Positions 26,516-34,475 of a stretch of 64,000 bases of DNA are shown piece by piece. Source of the DNA: CAYZFD01 sp964477735 (GTDB lineage Bacteria; Bacteroidota; Bacteroidia; Flavobacteriales; Flavobacteriaceae); NCBI GenBank assembly GCA_964477735.1, contig CAYZFD010000003.1:1-64000 (forward strand), given 5' to 3'. The notes under the pieces were generated by a model that was not told the origin of the DNA, ran no database searches, and saw nothing but the letters and a program-made list of their open reading frames with translations. Numbering within the stretch: the stretch's first letter is position 1; each line of letters starts with the position of its first letter. A program made the translations under genes and the position numbers.

Positions 26516-26974
26516 TCAAAAACTACGACAATCGGTTTGTCGGCGACTGTCAATGAGGTGAATAATTTTCCAACCCGATGCGGTTTTTCTGAGTGTGAAA
26601 GCGTTGGCACCACAATGCAAAAATTTGTTGTCTAACCAAAATTCATAGGGTGCCCAAAGCTGTGCTAAGGCACCATCTATTTGTACGGTTTTTGATAATA
26701 TTTTTTCTTCCCAACGTGGAGATTCTGGGCGGTTCACAACGGCCAAAATAAATTTCTCAAAATCTGATGATTTAAGATGATAACTTGAGTCTTTGGCTCG
26801 ATAGGTGGTGAATAGCTGGGGGGACTCATCTAGGGTTTCTCGTAATTTTTCTATATTTTTTTGGTGAAAACCTTCAAAAAACTGGTCGATTACTTTTTCA
26901 ACGGCTTCAATTTCGGATTGCCCATGAATGAATTGAAAAAAAAAGACGGTCAATATAAAGAGGGTCTGTCGCAT
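26516..26974 (-). CDS. Secreted NTF2-like (SnoaL/DUF4440-type) protein
   Basis: A 152-aa protein with a signal peptide (about 1-19, ending FIHGQ) followed by an NTF2-like cone fold typical of DUF4440 proteins (an EAVEKVIDQFFEGFHQKN helix, then WEEKILSKTVQIDGALAQLWAPYEFW in shorter conserved pieces, and ending GWKIIHLIDSR). The role is unknown; family members include small enzymes and binding proteins. ATG 26974 is chosen because it gives the signal peptide. The gene is divergent from panB (48-bp gap) and lies upstream of dnaK on the same strand. Confidence 0.75.
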   Translation of the reverse strand: MRQTLFILTVFFFQFIHGQSEIEAVEKVIDQFFEGFHQKNIEKLRETLDESPQLFTTYRAKDSSYHLKSSDFEKFILAVVNRPESPRWEEKILSKTVQIDGALAQLWAPYEFWLDNKFLHCGANAFTLRKTASGWKIIHLIDSRRQTDCRSF

Positions 26975-27022
26975 CGTGGTTTGTTGATAAAGTTTTATTT
27001 TTACAAAGTAAATATACAAAGT

Positions 27023-27841
27023 ATGTCAAAAGCCATCAAAACCTATAAAAGAGTTACAACCAATAGTTTGGTTGAAATGAAGGCGGCAAGGGAAAAAATT
27101 TCTATGCTCACTGCCTATGACTACACTATGGCGGGTATTGTGGATCATGCTGGGGTTGATATCATTTTGGTTGGTGATTCCGCATCTAATGTGATGGCAG
27201 GTCATGAAACCACACTCCCCATAACGCTAGATCAAATGATTTATCATGCCTCTTCTGTGGTGCGTGGTGTGAAGCGTGCACTCATTGTGGTTGACATCCC
27301 TTTTGGCAGTTATCAGTCTGATCCCAAAGAAGCTTTGCGATCGGCCATTCGTATCATGAAGGAATCTGGGGCTCATGCGGTGAAAGTAGAAGGGGGATCT
27401 CAAGTGAAAGACTCCGTTTTGCGAATACTCAACGCTGGAATTCCTGTAATGGGACATTTGGGTCTAACACCACAATCGATCTATAAATTTGGGACCTATT
27501 CGGTTCGTGCACAAGAAGAAAAGGAAGCGCAAAAACTTCTCGAAGATGCTAAAATGCTTGAAACATTGGGTTGTTTTGCTTTGGTTTTGGAAAAGATTCC
27601 GGCCGTGCTTGCCGAAAAAGTTGCCAAAAACTTAACCATTCCTGTTATTGGTATTGGAGCCGGCGCAGGTGTTGACGGGCAAGTATTGGTGCTCCATGAT
27701 ATGCTGGGCATGAACACTGAATTTAGCCCTCGATTTCTTCGTAGATATCTCGACCTTCACAAAAGCATGACCTCAGCCATTGAACAATATGTTTCAGATG
27801 TAAAGGCGCAAAAATTCCCTAACGAAAAGGAGCAATATTAA
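27023..27841 (+). CDS. panB: 3-Methyl-2-oxobutanoate hydroxymethyltransferase
   Basis: This 272-aa TIM-barrel enzyme transfers a hydroxymethyl group from methylene-THF to 2-oxoisovalerate, the first step of pantothenate synthesis. The signatures are MLTAYDYTMAGIVD, ILVGDSASNVMAGHETT (metal-binding Asp), VKVEGG and GIGAGAGVDGQVLVLHDMLG. ATG 27023 starts MSKAIKTYKRVT. The long upstream extension in the same frame runs through the divergent gene and is not used. The stop and the next ATG overlap as TAATG. coaBC and coaE, later steps to CoA, lie elsewhere in the window. Confidence 0.95.
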   Translation: MSKAIKTYKRVTTNSLVEMKAAREKISMLTAYDYTMAGIVDHAGVDIILVGDSASNVMAGHETTLPITLDQMIYHASSVVRGVKRALIVVDIPFGSYQSDPKEALRSAIRIMKESGAHAVKVEGGSQVKDSVLRILNAGIPVMGHLGLTPQSIYKFGTYSVRAQEEKEAQKLLEDAKMLETLGCFALVLEKIPAVLAEKVAKNLTIPVIGIGAGAGVDGQVLVLHDMLGMNTEFSPRFLRRYLDLHKSMTSAIEQYVSDVKAQKFPNEKEQY

Positions 27842-28548
27842 TGTCTTTTGAGCCTCAAATTATTTTCGAAGACAACCACCTCTTGGTGGTCAACAAAAGG
27901 GCTGGGGAATTAGTTCAAGGCGATCGCACTAAAGACTTGCCTTTGTCTGAGCTATTAAAGACCTACCTTGTAGAGAAACACAACAAACCTGGACAAGCCT
28001 ATTTGGGTGTGGCACACAGGCTGGATCGACCCACAACTGGAGTGGTGGTTTTTGCCAAAACATCGAAAGCACTCACCAGACTCAACAAAATGTTTGCTGA
28101 AAAAAAAATTGACAAAATCTATTGGGCCATTGTAAAAGGAAAACCCCAAAAACGAAGCCAAGTTTTACATCACCATATGGTGCGTATTGAAAGAATTAAC
28201 AAATCTATTGCCTATTCATTAAAAGTTCCAAATTCCAAAAAGGCAAGCTTGCATTATAAGGTGAAAAAATTGTTTCAAAATCATACATTTTTAGAGATTT
28301 TTCTGGAAACAGGCAGGCACCATCAAATTCGGGCACAGTTGAGCGAAATTGGGCATTCCATTAGAGGAGATCTAAAATATGGTTACCCCAGAAGCAACCC
28401 CGATGGAGGCATACATTTACATGCCAGATCATTGACCTTGACACACCCTGTTACTCAAAAAAAAATGTGTTTTGTGGCGCCACTGCCCAAAGATCCTCTT
28501 TGGGATGCTTGTGCTATCGGGCCAACACCTCTGATTTCTTTTTTATAA
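27841..28548 (+). CDS. RluA-family RNA pseudouridine synthase
   Basis: A 235-aa single-domain RluA-type synthase without an S4 domain. The catalytic aspartate is in AHRLDRPTTG (about 58-67), and the RHHQIRAQL motif is at about 159-167. The RNA target, rRNA or tRNA position, cannot be deduced. It is coupled to panB by TAATG. Its last 35 bases overlap the 3' end of the convergent 514-aa gene. Confidence 0.88.
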   Translation: MSFEPQIIFEDNHLLVVNKRAGELVQGDRTKDLPLSELLKTYLVEKHNKPGQAYLGVAHRLDRPTTGVVVFAKTSKALTRLNKMFAEKKIDKIYWAIVKGKPQKRSQVLHHHMVRIERINKSIAYSLKVPNSKKASLHYKVKKLFQNHTFLEIFLETGRHHQIRAQLSEIGHSIRGDLKYGYPRSNPDGGIHLHARSLTLTHPVTQKKMCFVAPLPKDPLWDACAIGPTPLISFL

Positions 28549-30058
28549 TCGCTTGTAATGGCACATTTTCAATCTTACTCTCTAACCAAGAAATGATGTC
28601 TAAATACAAAAAGGCGCGTTTCTCATAGGGGTCTTCTTCATATTTCTTTAACTCAGTGTGTAAACGCACAAAAGCCTCCTTTAATTCATTGGGGTATAGC
28701 TTGCCCAAACCTCTTAAAAATTTAATGAATTCCACCTGAACCTTTTGAAGTTCATTCATTTTTAACAAAAACTTGTAAGTCGTTTTAAGCTGAATTTCGA
28801 GATGATAATCCATGCCAGATTCATAATGAGCCACCAAACTCAACACACGAGCAAAGCAATTTAAATCTTCTCTAATTTTTAAATTTTTGTTGTGGATGAT
28901 CAAATTGAGATGTTTTATACAGTTTTTAAAATCCCCTGTGCCAAAATAAATACAAGCCACCTTATAGTAAAAAATCATAATATGATGAGAATCGAGGCGT
29001 TCCTTATATTTTTTAATGAGATTCATCACCCTTTCAGCTTCTTCTAAACCACGATCAAAATCGGCCGTTAAGAAAACCCAATTCAATTTATGCTGATAAC
29101 AATAAAGAAATCCCAACGAGTCTGTATTGTCATTCAAAGGAAAAAGATCGGTTTCAATTGTCGTGTTGAGCTGATCTAAAGTTTCCCTAAACTTGGTTTT
29201 GTATTTTAAAAAAAATAATGCTTCCAGCAAATAATGATTGCCTTTAAGAAAAAAAACAGGATGTAAACTGATCATTTTTGGATGATCATAAAATAACCCT
29301 ACCCATTTGCTGGCATATTTATAGGCCCCCAAAAAGTCTTGAACAAGCAGGCTATACCACAAATGCGCTTTGTTCCACCATAACTGCTCTCTAAAATCTA
29401 AATGGTCTGGAATGGTTTTAGGCAGTTGAGCATAAAAAATCTTACTGATCTGATGGAATTCTTCGTTGTTTTTAACATAGCCAGATTGTAAAATAATTTT
29501 GTAGAGTTGTAGTGAAAGATTTGAGAGCTGACTAGAAAGCGCATTGGATTCAAGCAAATCCGTAGATTCTTTAATAAGCTGATCTGCCCTACTCAATATA
29601 CTTCTGGTAATGTATTGAGATTCAATAATTTTTTCTAGTTCAACAATTTCAGAAGCAGGACTTTTTTGCTGTGTTTCTATGGCCACAGATTTGGCTTTTT
29701 CTAAAATTTTTAAGCTTTGCTTATAAAGACCTTTGTTGTAGAGAATTGAGGCAAAATCCATTTGCTCTCGAATCAAAACTCTTGAATCCTGGTTCACCGG
29801 ATTGAGGCGCAGACTAATCAACACCTGCTTGTATAAATGAGCTTTTAGATTGGAAAGTTGTGATTTTTTCACAATTGCTTTTTGAAGAATCAACTTTTCA
29901 TCATACTCATTCATCTTATCCATAAGATTAAAAAGTGTTAAAAACTTTGAATCTGTATTGACCCCCAATCGACCAACATAAAGTTTAAATTGGCGTTTCT
30001 CAGACTTCGAAAGCGCCTTGATCAGTACAAATAGAGAATCCTTTTGATGGTTTGTCAT
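28514..30058 (-). CDS. Large all-helical protein of unknown function
   Basis: I do not recognise this 514-aa protein. It has no signal peptide, no membrane segment and no catalytic motif. Residues of about 60-450 are a run of amphipathic helices with TPR-like spacing (for example ILYNKGLYKQSLKILEKAK near 109-127 and ACIYFGTGDFKNCIKHLNLI near 364-383), so an alpha-solenoid scaffold or adaptor is likely. The N-terminus (DSLFVLIKALSKSEKRQFKLYV) is basic and compact. The gene is divergent from leuA and overlaps the pseudouridine synthase gene tail-to-tail by 35 bp. It may belong to a Bacteroidota-specific family; that is memory-level only. Confidence 0.8.
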   Translation of the reverse strand: MTNHQKDSLFVLIKALSKSEKRQFKLYVGRLGVNTDSKFLTLFNLMDKMNEYDEKLILQKAIVKKSQLSNLKAHLYKQVLISLRLNPVNQDSRVLIREQMDFASILYNKGLYKQSLKILEKAKSVAIETQQKSPASEIVELEKIIESQYITRSILSRADQLIKESTDLLESNALSSQLSNLSLQLYKIILQSGYVKNNEEFHQISKIFYAQLPKTIPDHLDFREQLWWNKAHLWYSLLVQDFLGAYKYASKWVGLFYDHPKMISLHPVFFLKGNHYLLEALFFLKYKTKFRETLDQLNTTIETDLFPLNDNTDSLGFLYCYQHKLNWVFLTADFDRGLEEAERVMNLIKKYKERLDSHHIMIFYYKVACIYFGTGDFKNCIKHLNLIIHNKNLKIREDLNCFARVLSLVAHYESGMDYHLEIQLKTTYKFLLKMNELQKVQVEFIKFLRGLGKLYPNELKEAFVRLHTELKKYEEDPYEKRAFLYLDIISWLESKIENVPLQAIIKKKSEVLAR

Positions 30059-30206
30059 TGTATATAAATCAATCTAAAAAACTGGTTTACATAAGATTAG
30101 TAAAATGTTAACCTGAATAAACGTTGTAAAAATAGGGAAAAAACAGAGGCTTAAAAAAAGTAAAATTGTATCTTCGTCATGTTTTTAAACAAAAGTTTTT
30201 GTGCCG

Positions 30207-31364
30207 ATGAGTTCTGAAAAGATACAAATTTTTGACACCACCCTTCGTGATGGAGAACAGGTGCCAGGTTGTAAACTTAATGTAGATCAAAAACTGATCA
30301 TTGCCGAACGTTTAGATACTATGGGCGTCGATGTCATTGAGGCTGGATTTCCCATTTCAAGTCCTGGAGATTTTGCAGCAGTTGAAGCCATCGCCAAACT
30401 GGCCAAAAACGCCACCGTTTGTGGACTCACCAGAGCCGTAGCCAAAGACATTGATGTCGCTGCCGAAGCTCTAAAAAAAGCGAAAAGACCTAGGATTCAT
30501 ACTGGCATCGGTACTTCAGATTCACACATCAAGCACAAATTCAACGCCACTAGAGAACAAATCATCGAGCGAGGAGTGGCTGCCGTAAAACACGCCAAAA
30601 AATATGTTGAAGATGTTGAGTTTTATGCCGAAGACGCTGGTCGAACCGATAATGAATTTTTGGCCCGCGTTTGTGAAGCTATGATTGCCGCTGGTGCAAC
30701 AGTCCTCAACATTCCCGATACAACAGGCTATTGCTTGCCCGAAGAATATGGAGCTAAAATGAAGTACCTCAAAGAAAATGTTAAAGGCATTCATAAAGCT
30801 ATTTTATCTTGCCACTGCCACAACGATTTAGGGTTGGCTACAGCCAACTCCATCGCAGGAATCCAACATGGTGCCCGCCAAATAGAATGCACCATTAATG
30901 GCATTGGCGAAAGAGCTGGAAACACTTCGCTCGAAGAAGTGGTGATGATTATGCGTCAACACCCCTATTTGAACTTCGATACCAACATCCAAACAAAGCT
31001 CCTCTACTCCACAAGCTTAATGGTTTCTGAAAGCATGGGAATGCCCGTTCAACCCAACAAAGCCATTGTTGGGGCCAATGCTTTTGCACACAGCTCTGGC
31101 ATTCATCAAGATGGTGTTATCAAAAACCGTGAGACTTACGAGATCATCAACCCTCACGACGTTGGAGTAACAGAATCAGCTATTGTTCTAACCGCTCGAA
31201 GTGGCCGTGCAGCACTGGCCTATCGTGCTAAAAATATTGGCATTGAACTCACCAAAAACGAACTTGATGTGGTGTATAAGCATTTTTTAGAATTTGCCGA
31301 CAAAAACAAAGAAATTACAGACGATGATCTTCCAAAAATCATCGAAGCTGCACAAGTACGTTGA
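30207..31364 (+). CDS. leuA: 2-Isopropylmalate synthase, short form without the regulatory domain
   Basis: This 385-aa HMGL-like TIM-barrel enzyme condenses 2-oxoisovalerate with acetyl-CoA, the first leucine step. Motifs: FDTTLRDGEQVPG at the N-terminus, SCHCHNDLGLATAN (metal-binding His pair) and GIGERAGNTSLEE. The linker block HSSGIHQDGV is present, but the protein ends soon after at about 385 residues. Typical LeuA proteins of about 510-520 aa carry a C-terminal allosteric leucine-binding domain, which is missing here. ATG 30207 is used; the GTG two codons upstream is less likely. It is first in leuACDB. A TATCTTCG near-match to the -7 consensus lies at 30169-30176. Confidence 0.92.
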   Translation: MSSEKIQIFDTTLRDGEQVPGCKLNVDQKLIIAERLDTMGVDVIEAGFPISSPGDFAAVEAIAKLAKNATVCGLTRAVAKDIDVAAEALKKAKRPRIHTGIGTSDSHIKHKFNATREQIIERGVAAVKHAKKYVEDVEFYAEDAGRTDNEFLARVCEAMIAAGATVLNIPDTTGYCLPEEYGAKMKYLKENVKGIHKAILSCHCHNDLGLATANSIAGIQHGARQIECTINGIGERAGNTSLEEVVMIMRQHPYLNFDTNIQTKLLYSTSLMVSESMGMPVQPNKAIVGANAFAHSSGIHQDGVIKNRETYEIINPHDVGVTESAIVLTARSGRAALAYRAKNIGIELTKNELDVVYKHFLEFADKNKEITDDDLPKIIEAAQVR

Positions 31365-31386
31365 CAATTGAATTGAAACTCATTTC

Positions 31387-32760
31387 ATGAAAAAAACTCT
31401 TTTTGACAAAGTTTGGGATGCACATATTGTAGATTCCATAGAAGATGGCCCACAAGTTCTATACATCGATAAACATTTAATTCACGAAGTTACAAGTCCT
31501 CAAGCCTTTAACGAACTCGAAGAAAGGGGTATCGATCTGTTTAGACCGCAGCAAATTGTAGCAACAGCTGACCACAATGTGCCCACGACTAACCAACACC
31601 TTCCCATTCAAGACGAACTGTCAAAAAAACAAGTTGCACAACTCACCAATAACTGCGAAAAAAACAACATTACTTTATACGGTTTGGGTCATGACTACCA
31701 AGGCATTGTGCATGTTATAGGCCCAGAATTGGGCATTACACAACCTGGCATGACCATGGTTTGTGGAGATAGTCACACTTCAACACATGGTGCCTTTGGA
31801 ACCATCGCATTTGGAATTGGAACCAGTCAAGTGGCACAGGTATTTGCCAGTCAATGTTTATTGCTCAATAAACCAAAAAGCATGCGCATTCTAGTCAATG
31901 GAACTTTAGCGCCTAATGTGCAACCCAAAGATGTAATTTTATACATCATCTCCCAACTCGGCACAGGTTCTGGTACTGGCTATTTTGTTGAATATGCAGG
32001 AGATGTATTCGAAAACATGAGCATGGAAGGCCGAATGACCGTTTGCAACATGAGCATTGAAATGGGTGCTCGCGGAGGTATGATCGCCCCGGACCAAACT
32101 ACTTTCGATTATGTTCAAGGAAAAACTTTCGCTCCAAAGGGTGAAGCATTCGAACAAAAAGTGGCCTATTGGAAAACGCTGAAAACAGATGATGGAGCAA
32201 AATTCGATAAAGAATATCATTTCGATGCAGCGGATATAGGGCCCATGCTAACCTATGGAACCAACCCCGGAATGGGCATTAAAGTAACAGACACCATTCC
32301 TTTAAGCAATGATGTGTCCTATCAAAAATCATTGGCTTACATGGGCTTCGAGCAAGGGGAAAGCCTAATCAACAAATCCATTAACTATGTTTTTATAGGA
32401 AGTTGTACTAACTCGAGGATTGAAGATTTTAGGGTTGCGGCCAACTACATAAAAGGAAAACAAAAAGCAGCCCATGTCAATGCTTTAATTGTTCCAGGAT
32501 CACAACAAGTGGCCAAACAATTGGTTCAAGAAGGTCTAGACAAAGTTTTTGAAACTGCTGGCTTTGTTTTGCGTCAACCGGGTTGTTCAGCCTGTTTGGC
32601 GATGAATGAAGACAAAATTCCAGCTGGAGAATATTGCGTTTCCACTTCAAACAGAAACTTCGAAGGGCGCCAAGGGCCTGGCGCACGAACAATATTGGCC
32701 AGCCCACTGATGGCAGCAGCGACCGCTGTTGCAGGAAAAATCGTGAATCCGAACACCTAA
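31387..32760 (+). CDS. leuC: 3-Isopropylmalate dehydratase large subunit
   Basis: This 457-aa aconitase-family subunit carries the 4Fe-4S cluster. Cluster cysteines are in VFIGSCTNSR and in PGCSACLAMN. Substrate-site blocks GDSHTSTHGAFG and ANRxxEGRQG-type SNRNFEGRQGPGA are present. It follows leuA by 22 bp and is separated from leuD by 2 bp. It works with LeuD to isomerise 2- to 3-isopropylmalate. Confidence 0.97.
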   Translation: MKKTLFDKVWDAHIVDSIEDGPQVLYIDKHLIHEVTSPQAFNELEERGIDLFRPQQIVATADHNVPTTNQHLPIQDELSKKQVAQLTNNCEKNNITLYGLGHDYQGIVHVIGPELGITQPGMTMVCGDSHTSTHGAFGTIAFGIGTSQVAQVFASQCLLLNKPKSMRILVNGTLAPNVQPKDVILYIISQLGTGSGTGYFVEYAGDVFENMSMEGRMTVCNMSIEMGARGGMIAPDQTTFDYVQGKTFAPKGEAFEQKVAYWKTLKTDDGAKFDKEYHFDAADIGPMLTYGTNPGMGIKVTDTIPLSNDVSYQKSLAYMGFEQGESLINKSINYVFIGSCTNSRIEDFRVAANYIKGKQKAAHVNALIVPGSQQVAKQLVQEGLDKVFETAGFVLRQPGCSACLAMNEDKIPAGEYCVSTSNRNFEGRQGPGARTILASPLMAAATAVAGKIVNPNT

Positions 32761-32762
32761 AC

Positions 32763-33350
32763 ATGGAAAAATTTATTAAACTCACTTCTTCAGCAGTTCC
32801 ACTGCCCATAGAAAACATAGACACCGACCAAATTATACCTGCAAGATTTTTAAAAGCCACTGACCGAAATGGTTTTGGAAACAATTTATTTCGAGACTGG
32901 AGGTTTGACAAATCAGACCAACCCATTGAACATTTTGTGCTCAACAATCCAGTCTATAGTGGGAAAATTCTTGTTGCTGGTCACAATTTTGGATGTGGAT
33001 CGAGCCGTGAACATGCCGCATGGGCGATCAGCGATTATGGATTTAAGGTTGTGATTTCTAGCTTTTTCGCTGATATTTTTAAAGGAAATGCCCTAAACAA
33101 CGGCTTGCTACCCATTGAAGTTACTCCTGAACAACTCCAAGAATTGTTAGAACTAATCACGAACAACCCTCAAACGCAACTCGTTGTAGATTTAGAAGCT
33201 GAAACCCTAGCCGTTGCAGGGTCCGATTGGAACACAAGTTTTGAGATTGGGGCATACAAAAAAACTTGCTTAATCAATGGCTATGACGACATAGATTTCT
33301 TGGTGAGTAAGCGCGAAAAAATTGCACAATTTGAAAAACAACGATCATGA
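32763..33350 (+). CDS. leuD: 3-Isopropylmalate dehydratase small subunit
   Basis: The 195-aa swivel-domain partner of LeuC. Signature blocks: NIDTDQIIPARFL near the N-terminus and GHNFGCGSSREHAAWA with the conserved serine/arginine loop. The start is ATG 32763, two bases after the leuC stop. A longer in-frame reading would run back through leuC. It overlaps leuB by four bases (ATGA). Confidence 0.97.
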   Translation: MEKFIKLTSSAVPLPIENIDTDQIIPARFLKATDRNGFGNNLFRDWRFDKSDQPIEHFVLNNPVYSGKILVAGHNFGCGSSREHAAWAISDYGFKVVISSFFADIFKGNALNNGLLPIEVTPEQLQELLELITNNPQTQLVVDLEAETLAVAGSDWNTSFEIGAYKKTCLINGYDDIDFLVSKREKIAQFEKQRS

Positions 33351-34405
33351 CACATAAAATTGCTGTTTTAGCAGGCGATGGAATTGGCCCTGAAGTCACC
33401 AAACAGGCGCTTAAAACCCTAGAAAAGGTATCTCAAGTTTTTGGCCATCAGTTTGAATATGAAGAAGCACTGGTTGGCGCCATCGCCATAGACAAAACAG
33501 GAAATCCCCTACCCGATGAAACGCTTGAAGTTTGCAAAAAAAGCGCTGCAGTACTTTTTGGTGCAATTGGAGATCCAAAATATGACAATGATCCAACGGC
33601 CAAAGTTCGGCCCGAGCAAGGCTTGTTGAAACTTAGAAAAGAGTTGGGATTGTTTTCAAACATTAGACCTGTGAAAGCCTATGAAAGTCTTTACGAAAAA
33701 TCTCCACTTAAAATAGATAGAATTAAAAACACCGATTTTGTGATTTATCGCGAATTAACGGGTGGAATTTATTTTGGTGAGAAATATCTTTCTGAAGACA
33801 AAAAAACAGCCTCTGATCTCTGTTTATACACAGAAGCAGAAATTGAACGGATTGCGCATATGGCCTTTAAGGCTGCTCAAAATCGCCGAAATAAACTGAC
33901 CTTAATAGACAAGGCCAATGTGTTGGAATCTTCGAGACTTTGGAGGCGTGTGGTTAGCAATATGGCTAAAAATTATCCCAGCGTAACTCTCGACTTTTTG
34001 TTTGTTGACAATGCAGCCATGCAAATGATTCTGAATCCGGCACAATTTGATGTTATCCTTACCGAAAACCTTTTTGGTGATGTGATTTCTGATGAAGGTA
34101 GTGTTATTGGAGGATCAATAGGATTGCTAGCTTCAGCATCTGTAGGCAGTGAGTTTGCTATGTTTGAGCCCATTCATGGTTCATTCCCACAGGGTGCTGG
34201 TCAAGACATTGCCAATCCAATCGCAGCCATTTTGTCGGCTGGAATGTTGCTAGAACATTTGGGGTTACACGAGGCTGCAAAGGCCGTTCAGCATGCTGTA
34301 GATAGAGCCCTTGACCAAGAAATTGCAACTTCGGATTTGTTTCCAAATAGCCAATACGGCACAGAAGCTGTTGGAGATGCGATCGCCAATTTTATCATAA
34401 AATAA
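33347..34405 (+). CDS. leuB: 3-Isopropylmalate dehydrogenase
   Basis: This 352-aa NAD-dependent beta-decarboxylating dehydrogenase produces 2-oxoisocaproate. Motifs: AGDGIGPEV at the N-terminus, RPEQGLLKLRKELGLFSNIRP in conserved parts, YRELTGGIYFGE, and the NAD-binding HGSFPQGAGQDIANP. It is the last gene of leuACDB. A bidirectional terminator follows 16 bp later. Confidence 0.97.
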   Translation: MTHKIAVLAGDGIGPEVTKQALKTLEKVSQVFGHQFEYEEALVGAIAIDKTGNPLPDETLEVCKKSAAVLFGAIGDPKYDNDPTAKVRPEQGLLKLRKELGLFSNIRPVKAYESLYEKSPLKIDRIKNTDFVIYRELTGGIYFGEKYLSEDKKTASDLCLYTEAEIERIAHMAFKAAQNRRNKLTLIDKANVLESSRLWRRVVSNMAKNYPSVTLDFLFVDNAAMQMILNPAQFDVILTENLFGDVISDEGSVIGGSIGLLASASVGSEFAMFEPIHGSFPQGAGQDIANPIAAILSAGMLLEHLGLHEAAKAVQHAVDRALDQEIATSDLFPNSQYGTEAVGDAIANFIIK

Positions 34406-34421
34406 TACTTATTTTTTGATC

Positions 34422-34453
34422 AAAAAAAAGGGAGCCGAAAAGCTCCCTTTTTT
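34422..34453. terminator. Bidirectional Rho-independent terminator between leuB and rpsA
   Basis: GGGAGC (34430-34435) pairs with GCTCCC (34442-34447) around a CGAAAA loop. The stem is flanked by eight A on the left (34422-34429) and six T on the right (34448-34453), which extend it and give a U-tract in both directions. It can serve both convergent transcripts. Confidence 0.92.
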
Positions 34454-34475
34454 ATTTTTAAGGATAAAGCAAAGC

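Noticed and set aside
26861..27022. Longer N-terminus for PanB
   Set aside because: The extension overlaps the divergent NTF2-like gene and is not PanB-like; ATG 27023 gives the normal start.
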